Source of the DNA: CAZALT01 sp964485515
GTDB taxonomy: Bacteria > Actinomycetota > Acidimicrobiia > Acidimicrobiales > Acidimicrobilacustridaceae
Reading direction: 5' to 3'
Assembly (NCBI GenBank): GCA_964485515.1
Contig: CAZALT010000023.1
Span: forward strand, 1 to 29,931
Length of the DNA: 29,931 nt
Shown here: piece by piece, positions 14,318 through 22,589 of the stretch
How the letters are laid out: every line of letters starts with the position of its first letter
Numbering within the stretch: the first letter of the stretch is position 1
Notes under the pieces: generated by a model
Seen by the model: the letters and a program-made list of their open reading frames with translations, nothing else
What the model was told of the DNA's origin: nothing
The model's database searches: none
Program-made: the position numbers and the translations under genes

Positions 14318-15966
14318 CAGAGCACGCCCTCGGCCGGCTGGTAGGTGGCATAGACGTGGTCGACGTCGGTGCGACCGTCGGTCCAGGTGCGGGTGCGTTC
14401 CGTGGTCACCTTCGTGCAGTTGCCCGCCGGTGCTTCGGACTGGCCGGTCTGCTCGCCGTGCACCCACGGCGTGGAGTACAGCGACACCGTGATGGACGTC
14501 CCCGTGTAGGACGGCCAGATCAACACGCCATACGGCGTGTTGTTGGTGAACTTCAGGTCGGGAGCCGGGTAGGAGAGCGTGGCCTCGCGGCCATACGGGT
14601 AGCGACTGATGTAGATGGTGTGCGCCTGGTACTCGTCGAAGTCGAGACCGGCGAAGAACGCGGCGTTGAACAAGGTGGTGGTGAACTGCGAGACGCCGCC
14701 ACCGATGTCCATCTCGAACTTGCCGGCATAGATCACACCGGCTTCCTGGTAGCCCTTGGCGGCGGTGCGCGGGCCGACGAGACCGTTGAGGGAGAAGGTC
14801 TCACCAGGCGCGACGACCGTGCCGCGCACGCGGTCGGCCATCGTCTGGATGTTGTGCACCCGGCTCTCGCAACATGCGTGGTTCGTGGTGAACGTGGCGA
14901 TCTGCTGGGTGATGCCCATCGACGCCGCCCACGCCGCGTCGTGCCGGGGCTGGGCCACGGTGAGGTCGAGCGAGACGGAGCTGAGGCCGCCGTCGAGAGC
15001 CTCGACGATGCGGGCGGCGCTGTCAGGAGCGCAGCACATCGTGCCCGGGCTGCCTTCGGTGTAGCTGACCGATCCGTCGCCGTTCACGGTCCAGGTGAGC
15101 TCGACCGGTGGCGTTCCGACCGATCCGATGGCTGCGCCGAGGTCGGCGTTGATGAGCTCGGGTTCGAACGCGAACTGCAGGTGCTCGCCGTCCTCGTCGG
15201 GTTGGGCGACCACCCAGTTGCGCAGGGTCTCGCCCGACAGCGTGGTCTCCCGGCCGTCGACGTCGACGGCCAGGCTCGTGCCCACCAGGGCGTTGGCCCG
15301 ATCGGCTATGGCCTGGGCCTCGTCGTCGGTGAATGTCGGCGAGCGGGGCCCGGTTGCCAGGTCGACGGTGACGGGATCGTCGCCTTCGAGCATGCCTTGT
15401 TCGAGCTGTGCGACGAGGTCGTCGGTGAGCAGGCCGGTGCCGTCGACGCCGGGGAAGGCGGCCATGGCGCCTTCGAACATGGTGACGACCGGCTCGGTGG
15501 GCGCCACGAGGTTGGACGCCTCGAGATCGGCGAGCGTCGCGTCCCACGCCGACGCGTCGACGGCGTAGACGGGATCGACCGCGCTCGTGGTGAACAGCGA
15601 GCCCAGCCAGGCGAACGGGCGGGCGAGGATGAACGTGTCACGTCCGGCGTCCATCGCCGCGTCGGCGGTGGCAGGGACGTCGATGGACACGCCGAGCTCG
15701 CCGGCGGTCGTGTCGAGGTCTCCGCCCGGGGTCGTGATGGTCACGGCGCGAGCCTGGTCCTCGGTGTTCATCTGCTCGAGGCTCGCCTCGAGCTCGGTGC
15801 GGTCCTGGCCGCTGACGTCGACGCTGCCGACCTGGACGTTGCGGTTCACCTCGTCGTCGCTCAGCTTGGAGTCGACACCCCAGGTGACGAGCAGGAGGAC
15901 GAGGAGCGCTCCGACGACGATCAGCGCGATGCGACCGTAGAAGCGGGGGGAGTTGTGCGGGCTCAC
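14314..15966 (-). CDS. VanW family cell-envelope protein
   Basis: The 550-residue protein has one N-terminal membrane anchor (IALIVVGALLVLLLVTWGV). Two long extracytoplasmic stretches resemble the YoaR-like peptidoglycan-binding domains often found before VanW. The VanW domain lies at about residues 365-490: THACC-like NHACCESRVHNI, VVAPGETFSLNGLVGPRT, KGYQEAGVIYAGK, GGGVSQFTTTLFNAAFFAGL and YGREATLSYP. The double Cys and the Ser in GGVSQ, where Firmicutes usually have Cys, are usual in actinobacterial members as far as I recall. VanW's biochemical role is not established; a link to cell-wall structure is likely. The start is GTG at 15966. It is translationally coupled to the downstream lipoprotein. 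Confidence 0.9.
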   Translation of the reverse strand: MSPHNSPRFYGRIALIVVGALLVLLLVTWGVDSKLSDDEVNRNVQVGSVDVSGQDRTELEASLEQMNTEDQARAVTITTPGGDLDTTAGELGVSIDVPATADAAMDAGRDTFILARPFAWLGSLFTTSAVDPVYAVDASAWDATLADLEASNLVAPTEPVVTMFEGAMAAFPGVDGTGLLTDDLVAQLEQGMLEGDDPVTVDLATGPRSPTFTDDEAQAIADRANALVGTSLAVDVDGRETTLSGETLRNWVVAQPDEDGEHLQFAFEPELINADLGAAIGSVGTPPVELTWTVNGDGSVSYTEGSPGTMCCAPDSAARIVEALDGGLSSVSLDLTVAQPRHDAAWAASMGITQQIATFTTNHACCESRVHNIQTMADRVRGTVVAPGETFSLNGLVGPRTAAKGYQEAGVIYAGKFEMDIGGGVSQFTTTLFNAAFFAGLDFDEYQAHTIYISRYPYGREATLSYPAPDLKFTNNTPYGVLIWPSYTGTSITVSLYSTPWVHGEQTGQSEAPAGNCTKVTTERTRTWTDGRTDVDHVYATYQPAEGVLC

Positions 15967-16066
15967 AGGGCCCCAACAATGTCACGAAGCGGGTCGTGAA
16001 CGGCGGCAGCGGTTCGGGTGTCACCGCTTCGGTGCAGATGGTCGCCGAACGGGCACGGGTGACCTC

Positions 16067-16072
16067 TAAGAT
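16067..16072 (+). promoter_or_regulatory. Possible -10 box of a leaderless promoter
   Basis: TAAGAT ends eight bases before the ATG at 16081, and no Shine-Dalgarno sequence is present. This fits a leaderless transcript. The -35 region is not recognisable. The intergenic region (15967-16080) also serves the divergent VanW gene. Confidence 0.45.
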
Positions 16073-16080
16073 CCGGACCC

Positions 16081-16884
16081 ATGTCCCGACCTCCATCAAG
16101 CAAGGTTCGCTGCGTCACGGCGGCCGCGGCCGCATCGGCGTCGTTCGCACTCCTCCTCGGCGCGTGCTCGTCATCCGACGACCCCAAGACCGTGGACACG
16201 ACGACCACCACCGAGGCCGCCGACGAGTCGAGCGGCACGAGCGTTCCGTCGGATCTCGGGCCGGGCGCCTGGGGTGCCACGGCGTCGAGCCATGTCGACG
16301 CCATCGGCGAGACCTTCGACTACACCTGCGATCCCGACGGATCGCCCTATGCGGTGTGGGGCGCCGGTACCTACACGAGCGACTCGTCCGTGTGCACCGC
16401 CGCGGTCCAGGTCGGGCTCATCACCTTCGAAGAGGGCGGTGAGGTGACCATCGAGATGAGCGAAGGCCGCGACATCTACGGCGCGGCGACAGCGAACGGG
16501 GTCACCTCCGATTCGTACGGGTCGTGGGACGCGAGCTTCACGTTCCCCGATGCCCCGCCGGACAGCCTCGACTTCGCGGTCGACGCCATCGGCTGGGACA
16601 CCTCCGCCGGCGCCCTCGGCATCGAGGTGGGCGAGACGCGCACCGTGGTGTGCGCGGCGGATGGCACGGCGGGTGCGCTGTGGGGCACCGGCACCTACAC
16701 CTCCGATTCGTCGATCTGCACCGCCGCGGTCCACGCGGGCCTCTTGTCGACCGGCGAGGGCGGCGAGGTTGCGGTCACGGGAACCGAAGGGGAATCCGCC
16801 TACGAGGGTTCGACGGCGAACGGGGTCACGTCGGGTGACTACGACTCCTGGGAATCCAGTTTCATCGTGGAAGGGGTCGACTGA
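16081..16884 (+). CDS. Lipoprotein with two tandem LCCL-like domains
   Basis: The 267-residue protein has a lipoprotein signal with lipobox LLGAC (Cys29), then a Thr/Asp/Ser-rich linker to about residue 60. Two similar blocks follow, at about 62-155 and 166-263. Each contains a Cys, then a Trp-Gly-x-Gly-Thr-Tyr-Thr-Ser-Asp-Ser-Ser-x-Cys-Thr-Ala-Ala-Val core, Gly-Gly-Glu-Val, and Ala-Asn-Gly-Val-Thr-Ser plus a final Trp and Ser-Phe. The second block's SSICTAAVHAG is the hallmark of LCCL domains, known from cochlin and Limulus factor C. Each block keeps two cysteines (83/105 and 191/213). Bacterial LCCL proteins exist but are poorly studied. Location on the outer face of the membrane is expected; ligand unknown. 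Confidence 0.85.
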   Translation: MSRPPSSKVRCVTAAAAASASFALLLGACSSSDDPKTVDTTTTTEAADESSGTSVPSDLGPGAWGATASSHVDAIGETFDYTCDPDGSPYAVWGAGTYTSDSSVCTAAVQVGLITFEEGGEVTIEMSEGRDIYGAATANGVTSDSYGSWDASFTFPDAPPDSLDFAVDAIGWDTSAGALGIEVGETRTVVCAADGTAGALWGTGTYTSDSSICTAAVHAGLLSTGEGGEVAVTGTEGESAYEGSTANGVTSGDYDSWESSFIVEGVD

Positions 16885-16941
16885 CCCCCGCCGTGTCCGG
16901 CCCGTGCTGGTCCGCGACCATGGGCCCCGTGTGACTCTCGC

Positions 16942-18921
16942 ATGACCTCAGCGTCTGTGCCGCCCGGCGTCGCCGTCCGCGCCGACGACGTCCGCGCCGA
17001 CGACATGTCGGCCGCTTCTGATCTCGAGACCCGACGGTGGCACGTCGGATCGAGGTCCTGGCCAATGCCGACGGCGACGTGGCACGGCGTCGTCGCCGTG
17101 CTCGCCGCGCTGGTGTGCCTCTCACCGTTCGTCGTGCTCCTGGTCGAGATGGTCGGCCGCACCTGGTACCCGGCGGGTGATCGCTCGCTCGTCGAGCTCA
17201 TGGTCCGCGACATCGGGCTCCACACGCCGTTGGTCGGGCCCTACTCCCGCTATGGCTGGAACCACCCCGGTCCGGCGCAGTACTGGCTGCTCGCCATCCC
17301 GTACCGGCTCACCGGTTCGACCACCGTGTCGCTGCTCGTCGCCACCATCACCGTGAACGCGGCGTCGGTGGCCGCGATGCTGTGGATCGCGTGGCGCCGT
17401 GGTCGGGTGGTCCTCACGACGCTCGCGGCTGCGGCGCTGGCCATCCTCCTCGCTTCCTCAGGGGCACGGTTCCTGGTGGACCCCTGGAACCCGTTCGTCA
17501 CGGTGCTGCCCGTGGGGCTGTTCATCCTGGCCGTGTGGGCCGATGCCGATGGCGACCGCTGGGCGCTCCCCGGTGCGGTCTTCGTGGGCTCGTTCGTGTT
17601 GCAGAGCCACGTCGGCTACATCGCCATCGTCGGCGTGGGCGCGTTGTGGGTCGTCGTGCCCCGTGTCTTGACCTGGTGGCGTCGCGGGACGGGCCATCGG
17701 CGAATCCCACGGCCCACAGCGGTGGGGTGGACGACCGCGGTCATCGGTGTGGTGCTTTGGGCGCCGGTGGTGTGGGACCAGCTGTTCGGGATGCACAACC
17801 TCTCGGAGCTGTTCTCGTACTTCACCTCGTCCAGCGATGCGCAGGTCGGCCCGGGCTACGCCGCCGGGCTGGTCGCTCGCGAGGTCGGCGTGGGTGCACC
17901 GTGGTTCTCCGGCACGCCCGAGCCGGTGCGGATCGATGGGGGTGTCGAGGCCACTGCGATCTGGAAGCTGTGGGTGGTGCTCGGCGTGCTCGTGATCAGC
18001 GGGGCCCTGGCCTGGTGGGCATCGCGCCGAACGTCGATCGCGGCGGGAACCGGAACCGAAGCTGACGAGACCGGAACCGAGGTCGGCGACGCGCCCGACC
18101 GGCGTCGCGACCTGGGCGCGGCGCGGCTCACCGCGGTGATGATCACGATGCTCCTCGCAGGGGTGTTCGCCGTGGCGCGCATCACCGACGTGGCCTTCGA
18201 CTACCTGGTGCGGTGGTGGTGGGTGATGGGGGCGCTCACCTTCGTCGCTGTCGTGTGGGCGTTCTGGAGCGCCCTGCCGGCGAAGGCCCATCGATCGCTC
18301 ACGATCGTCGCCGTCGCGCTGGCGGGCGTGGTGCTGGCGTCGAACACCGTCGACTCGGTGCGCGCCGCCACGCGCCTCGACCTGCTCGAGCCGGAATTCG
18401 CCGGTCCGATCTCGGAGATCGCCGGCCCGACGATCGAGGCGTTGCCGGTGGGCGAGCCGGTGCGCGTGGCGTCGGCGGGCTCTGGGCCGGGTTCGGTCAC
18501 CGACGGCGTGCGGCTCCAGTTGGAGCGGGCCGGCATCCCAACGCTCGTGTCGCCCGACCTCGGCTTCAAGTTCGGCGAGCACCGCAGCACCGATTCCGTG
18601 GAGCCCACCGCGACCGTGTGGGTCGTGAGCGGCGACGAGCTCCGCAGCTGGATGGACCGCGACGACATGCGCTTCGTGACGCTCTCCGACCCGATGACCC
18701 CCGACGAGCGCGACGCCTGGAGCGCCGAAGCGGCGACGTTGGCCGATCAGTTCCGTGCCGCGGGAAAGCAGGATCTCGTGGACATGCTCTACTCCGACGA
18801 AAGCCTCTTCTGGGCGAAGGACGTGCCGGGCGTGGACCTCGATCTGCTCGAACGGGTCGAGGCCGGGCGCCGTCTGGGACGCCCCTACGCCGTGTTCATC
18901 GGCGAGCCGACCGATCGCTGA
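16942..18921 (+). CDS. Multi-spanning membrane protein, GT-C (GT39-like) glycosyltransferase candidate
   Basis: The 659-residue protein has a hydrophilic N-terminus of about 50 residues, roughly ten to twelve membrane segments, and a soluble C-terminal region from about residue 480. The first loop after helix 1 reads GDRSLVELMVRDIGLHTPLVGPYSRYGWNHPGPAQYWLLAIPYRL. Acidic residues followed by a conserved hydrophobic stretch resemble the catalytic first loop of polyprenol-phosphate-dependent GT-C enzymes, and the HPGPxxYW phrase recurs in such proteins. The ATG at 16942 lacks a ribosome-binding site; ATG at 17005 is an alternative. It lies 57 bp after the LCCL lipoprotein and converges on a GT87 gene with three bases between stops, so a shared envelope-glycan role is possible. 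Confidence 0.7.
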   Translation: MTSASVPPGVAVRADDVRADDMSAASDLETRRWHVGSRSWPMPTATWHGVVAVLAALVCLSPFVVLLVEMVGRTWYPAGDRSLVELMVRDIGLHTPLVGPYSRYGWNHPGPAQYWLLAIPYRLTGSTTVSLLVATITVNAASVAAMLWIAWRRGRVVLTTLAAAALAILLASSGARFLVDPWNPFVTVLPVGLFILAVWADADGDRWALPGAVFVGSFVLQSHVGYIAIVGVGALWVVVPRVLTWWRRGTGHRRIPRPTAVGWTTAVIGVVLWAPVVWDQLFGMHNLSELFSYFTSSSDAQVGPGYAAGLVAREVGVGAPWFSGTPEPVRIDGGVEATAIWKLWVVLGVLVISGALAWWASRRTSIAAGTGTEADETGTEVGDAPDRRRDLGAARLTAVMITMLLAGVFAVARITDVAFDYLVRWWWVMGALTFVAVVWAFWSALPAKAHRSLTIVAVALAGVVLASNTVDSVRAATRLDLLEPEFAGPISEIAGPTIEALPVGEPVRVASAGSGPGSVTDGVRLQLERAGIPTLVSPDLGFKFGEHRSTDSVEPTATVWVVSGDELRSWMDRDDMRFVTLSDPMTPDERDAWSAEAATLADQFRAAGKQDLVDMLYSDESLFWAKDVPGVDLDLLERVEAGRRLGRPYAVFIGEPTDR

Positions 18922-18924
18922 CCT

Positions 18925-20163
18925 TCAGCGCGCAGTGGCCTCGACCGGTTCTCGGACGGGGGTCTTGGTGGACCACCACCAGGCGTACGCGAGCATGGCG
19001 ATGCCGAGCAGAACGTAGAGGTTGCCTTGCACCGTCTCGGTGACCGTCCACGCGAACTCGCGGTCGTTCGTCGACGGCACACGCCAGATGATCCACACCG
19101 GCCGGGAGAACAGCACGGCGGCGGCGACGAGCGCGGTCCACGCCTGCCAGGTGCCCCGCTGGAACGCGACGTGGAAGCCGAGGACGCCGGCCGGAACGAG
19201 CCACACCCAGTGGTGGGACCACGAGACCGGCGACACCAGCAGGCCGGTGAGGGCGCACACCAGCACCCCGGCGAGTTCGGGACCACGGCGCTGGACCCGC
19301 ACCGCGATCCAGAAGCCGACGACCGCAACCACGGCGGCGATGGGATACCAGAGCGCCGTAGTCCCCGAGGTCGCGTCGGTGAGCCGCACGACGAAGGCGT
19401 TCACACTCTGGTTGGACACGTACGCCACGCCGCCGACCCGCGTCGAGTCCATGAACAGGCGCTCGAACCAGAAGTCGGCGGATTCCGGCGGGAGGACGAT
19501 GAAGCCGATCATCACGGTGGCGGCGGCGGTGATCATCGCCCGGACGCCGGCCGCGTAGCGCCTGGTGAGCAGCAGGTACGGGATGAAGATGGCCGGCGTC
19601 AGCTTCAAGCCGGTGGCGATGCCGACCCCGATCCCCTTGAACCGGGAGTCGTCGGGCAGCAGCAGGTCCGCAACGACGATGGCCATCAGGATCAGGTTGA
19701 TCTGGCCGAAGTGCAAGGTGGAGTCGACCGGTTCGAGCATGGCGCCGACCGCGGCGATCGCCAGTACGACGCCGATGGAGCCCTTGTCGAGCCGGTAGCC
19801 GAGCGAGCGCAGCGACACGGCGGTCGTCACGATCAGCGCGATGACGTTGAGGACGATCATCCCGGCCTGCACCGCCCAGAACGCGAACAGCGTGAGCGGA
19901 AGGAACGTCGCCGCCGCGAACGGCGTGTAGGTGAACGGGAGGAAGTTCTCGTACTTGAGGAAGTACAGCTGGTCGGTCTCGCGAGCCATGGTCCCGCCCC
20001 AGTGGTACACGCGGAGGTCGATGGTGCTCCAGCCGTCTTCGCTCACCCAGTCCACGCCGTAGCGGATGAGCACGAGCGCGAAGAGCACGCTGCCGAGGAT
20101 CAGCCAGCGTGACGAGAGAGCCTTTCGCCCCGCACGAGTCGGGGCCGCCGTCGGGGTGCTCAA
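18925..20163 (-). CDS. GT87 family (DUF2029) membrane mannosyltransferase-like protein
   Basis: GT87 enzymes, including mycobacterial PimE and Rv2181, add alpha-1,2 mannose to envelope glycolipids from polyprenyl-phosphomannose. The 412-residue protein has about ten membrane segments. Typical motifs are DLRVYHWGG in the first extracytoplasmic loop (its Asp is the expected catalytic residue), FTYTPFAAATFLPL, HFGQINLILMAIVVADLLL, GLKLTPAIFIPYLLLTRR, NQSVNAFVVRL and LVSPVSWSHHWVWLVP. The start is TTG at 20163, overlapping the nucS stop by four bases (TTGA), so it is coupled to nucS although functionally unrelated. Which glycan is modified is unknown. Confidence 0.9.
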   Translation of the reverse strand: MSTPTAAPTRAGRKALSSRWLILGSVLFALVLIRYGVDWVSEDGWSTIDLRVYHWGGTMARETDQLYFLKYENFLPFTYTPFAAATFLPLTLFAFWAVQAGMIVLNVIALIVTTAVSLRSLGYRLDKGSIGVVLAIAAVGAMLEPVDSTLHFGQINLILMAIVVADLLLPDDSRFKGIGVGIATGLKLTPAIFIPYLLLTRRYAAGVRAMITAAATVMIGFIVLPPESADFWFERLFMDSTRVGGVAYVSNQSVNAFVVRLTDATSGTTALWYPIAAVVAVVGFWIAVRVQRRGPELAGVLVCALTGLLVSPVSWSHHWVWLVPAGVLGFHVAFQRGTWQAWTALVAAAVLFSRPVWIIWRVPSTNDREFAWTVTETVQGNLYVLLGIAMLAYAWWWSTKTPVREPVEATAR

Positions 20164-20819
20164 AACAGGCGCAGGACGGGCGACTCGATGCCTCGCAGCT
20201 CGTCGTAGTCGACCTCGACGCAGTCGATGTCCCGGGAGCCGGCCAGCACCTTGGCCTGCGGCTTGATCTCCTGCGCGACGAACATCCCCCGGACGGGTCG
20301 CAGGGTCGGGTCGAGGTTGAGGCGTTCGATGTAGCGGGTGAGCTGCTCGACGCCGTCGATCTCGCCCCGGCGCTTGATCTCCACGGCGATGGCGTTGCCG
20401 TCACCGTCGCGGCACAGCAGGTCGACCGGGCCGATGTCGGTGGGGTACTCACGGCGCACGAGGCGGAAGTCCTCGCCCAGGCGTCCGACCTGCTCGGCCA
20501 GCAGCTCCTGCAGGTGCGCCTCGACGCCGTCCTTCTGGAGGCCGGGATCGACGCCGAGGTCGTAGGAGTCGTCGGCGAAGATCTCTTCCATGGTGATGGT
20601 GAGCGTCTCGCCTTTGGGGTTGGTGACGACCCACCGGTCGGACTCCTCGCGCACCGTGCAGGGCGCGGTCATCCAGTTGAGGGGCTTGTAGGCGCCGCCG
20701 TCGGCGTGGATGCACACGCATCCGTCGGACTTCACCATGACGAGGCGGGTGGCGAGCGGGAGGTGGGCCGACAGCCGTCCGACGTAGTCCACCGAGCACC
20801 GGGCGATGACGAGCCGCAT
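20160..20819 (-). CDS. nucS: Mismatch-specific endonuclease NucS/EndoMS
   Basis: NucS cleaves both strands at mismatches and replaces MutS/MutL in most actinobacteria and many archaea. The 219-residue protein has the N-terminal DNA-binding half (RLVMVKSDGCVCIHADGGAYKPLNWM) and a C-terminal nuclease core. The catalytic pattern is Asp133 (GPVDLLC), Glu147 and Lys149 (AVEIKRR), followed by Gln159 and Tyr163. The C-terminus ends SPVLRLF, like the beta-clamp-binding tail of corynebacterial and mycobacterial enzymes. The ATG at 20819 follows AAGGTGG about six bases upstream and gives the family-typical MRLVIA start; an in-frame GTG three codons earlier is less likely. The stop overlaps the GT87 start. 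Confidence 0.96.
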   Translation of the reverse strand: MRLVIARCSVDYVGRLSAHLPLATRLVMVKSDGCVCIHADGGAYKPLNWMTAPCTVREESDRWVVTNPKGETLTITMEEIFADDSYDLGVDPGLQKDGVEAHLQELLAEQVGRLGEDFRLVRREYPTDIGPVDLLCRDGDGNAIAVEIKRRGEIDGVEQLTRYIERLNLDPTLRPVRGMFVAQEIKPQAKVLAGSRDIDCVEVDYDELRGIESPVLRLF

Positions 20820-20904
20820 GGACACCACCTTACGGACCCGGCGGCGTCAGGCCGGTACCCGACCCTGGGGGAGGTGGGTCCTGGCCGGGAAGATGGCGGT
20901 GTCC

Positions 20905-22527
20905 TCAGCTCAGGTGGCGGCCGTGAAGGCGGCTGCGGATGAGCTCGCGTCGCTCCTGGAGCTCGCGGTAGGTGAGGCGGTCGGTCTCCGCGCTGATGCC
21001 GATGGTGTTCTTCACGCTGCCCAGGTCGACCTCGAAATTGGACGGGTCGATGCCGACCTCGGCGACGAGGCGGGCGCCGTGCGCGGTGGCGAAGTGGGTG
21101 GCGATCGACGTGATCTCGGCGAACAGGTCGAGGTCGGGGGCCATGGTGGCGATGGCGCCGTCGACGAAGATCATGTTCTTCACGAACAACATCAGCTCCT
21201 TGGGCAGCCTGGCGCCGTAGGCGAGGAGCTTCTTCATCACGCCCTGGAGCTCGCGGATCATCTCGTCCGGGGTGAGCTGGGTGGGGTCGATCGGGGGACC
21301 GTCGAGGCCGAGGTCGGTGATGACCGCGTCGATGTCGGTGTCGGCGGGAAGCGCGCCGAGGTCGATGAGGGCGCGCATCTGACCCGGCAGGTCGTTCATG
21401 GTGCCGCCTATGAGGAGGCGGAGGAACGCCATCCGGCGCTGGTCGTCGAGGCGGCCTGTGATGCCGAAGTCGAGCAGCACGACCTGGCCGTCGGCCAGCA
21501 CGAGGAGGTTGCCGCCGTGCAGGTCGCCGTGGAAGATGCCGTGGATCATGGCACCTTCCATGAACCCGACCATGCCGGTGCGGATGACCTCTTCGGTGTC
21601 GATACCGGCGCCGCGCATGCCTTCGAGGTCGTAGAACGCGAAGCCGTCGAAGCGCTCCATGACGAGGACCCGGGGTGTGACGAGGGTGGGGTGGGGGCGC
21701 GGGACGATGTAGCCCCGCTCGTCGAGGCCAGCGAGCGCCTGGGCCACCTCCAACATGTTGTCGGCTTCGAGGCGGAAGTCGAGCTCCTCTACGATCGTCG
21801 CGGCGAACAGCTCGATCAGCGCCGGTGGGTTGGCCAGGGCGGCGACCGGGATGCGCCCGACCAGGAACGGGGCCAGCCAGGCGAGCACCCGGATGTCCTC
21901 GTGCACGAGCTTGCCGACCGATGGCCGTTGCACCTTGACCACGACGTGCTCGCCGGTGCGCAGCGTGGCGCGGTGCACCTGGGCGATCGATGCCGCCGCG
22001 ATGGGCTGGCGGTCGAAGCTCGAGAACACCCGCTCGAGGCTCTGTCCCAGCTCGGACTCGACGACGGCCCGGACGTCGTCGAACGACTCGGCGGGCACCT
22101 TGTCGCGCAGCAGCTTCAGCTCGGAGACCAGCTCGTCGGGGAACAGGCCTTCACCCGAGCTGATGATCTGGGCCAGCTTGATGTAGGTGGGACCCAGCTT
22201 CTCGGCGGCGCGGCGGATGCGGCGGGACAGGTCGCGCTTGGATTCGGATCCGCCCCGTCGTCGGCCGATCAGCCACCAGCCGGCGACGGCGAGGCCGATG
22301 CGCCACACCACCGTGACGACGCGGACGCCGGGCGGGAACCGGCGGGGCCGGATGAGGTCGGGCAGGTCGCGGGCCATCGCCCAGCGCACGGACGGCACGA
22401 CCCGCCGCCAGCGCATGGCCGTGCGGTCGGCGTCGATGGTCCACGGTGGGGAGCCGGAGAAGGCGCCGAGGTTGAAGTCGGCGGGCCGGTCGCCGCTCAG
22501 CGCATCGGTGTCGGACGGGGTCCCCAT
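20905..22527 (-). CDS. ABC1/AarF/UbiB family kinase-like protein
   Basis: The 540-residue protein contains the atypical-kinase features of the UbiB family. The KxxQ motif is LGPTYIKLAQ (Lys117, Gln120), the Ala-rich nucleotide loop is PIAAASIAQVH (about 176-185), the VVVKVQRP lysine is Lys198, and the catalytic and metal motifs are HGDLHGGN (333-340) and DFG (353-355). The N-terminus carries one possible membrane segment (about 68-88). Family members support quinone synthesis or lipid metabolism through ATPase activity; the exact role in actinobacteria is not established. ATG at 22527 is only about 60 bp from the divergent mobA start. TACACT on the minus strand, ten bases upstream, may be a -10 box. 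Confidence 0.93.
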   Translation of the reverse strand: MGTPSDTDALSGDRPADFNLGAFSGSPPWTIDADRTAMRWRRVVPSVRWAMARDLPDLIRPRRFPPGVRVVTVVWRIGLAVAGWWLIGRRRGGSESKRDLSRRIRRAAEKLGPTYIKLAQIISSGEGLFPDELVSELKLLRDKVPAESFDDVRAVVESELGQSLERVFSSFDRQPIAAASIAQVHRATLRTGEHVVVKVQRPSVGKLVHEDIRVLAWLAPFLVGRIPVAALANPPALIELFAATIVEELDFRLEADNMLEVAQALAGLDERGYIVPRPHPTLVTPRVLVMERFDGFAFYDLEGMRGAGIDTEEVIRTGMVGFMEGAMIHGIFHGDLHGGNLLVLADGQVVLLDFGITGRLDDQRRMAFLRLLIGGTMNDLPGQMRALIDLGALPADTDIDAVITDLGLDGPPIDPTQLTPDEMIRELQGVMKKLLAYGARLPKELMLFVKNMIFVDGAIATMAPDLDLFAEITSIATHFATAHGARLVAEVGIDPSNFEVDLGSVKNTIGISAETDRLTYRELQERRELIRSRLHGRHLS

Positions 22528-22589
22528 GGTCCGACCGAGTGTACGGGTGAGATGCTGCGGCCTCGTCGTCGACTGCCTTGGAGCGCTCT

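Noticed and set aside
14278..15999. 573-residue open frame on the plus strand opposite VanW
   Set aside because: It is antisense to a well-supported VanW gene, its composition is rich in Arg, Gly, Val and Asp as expected from a mirrored GC-rich frame, and it has no family-like motif.
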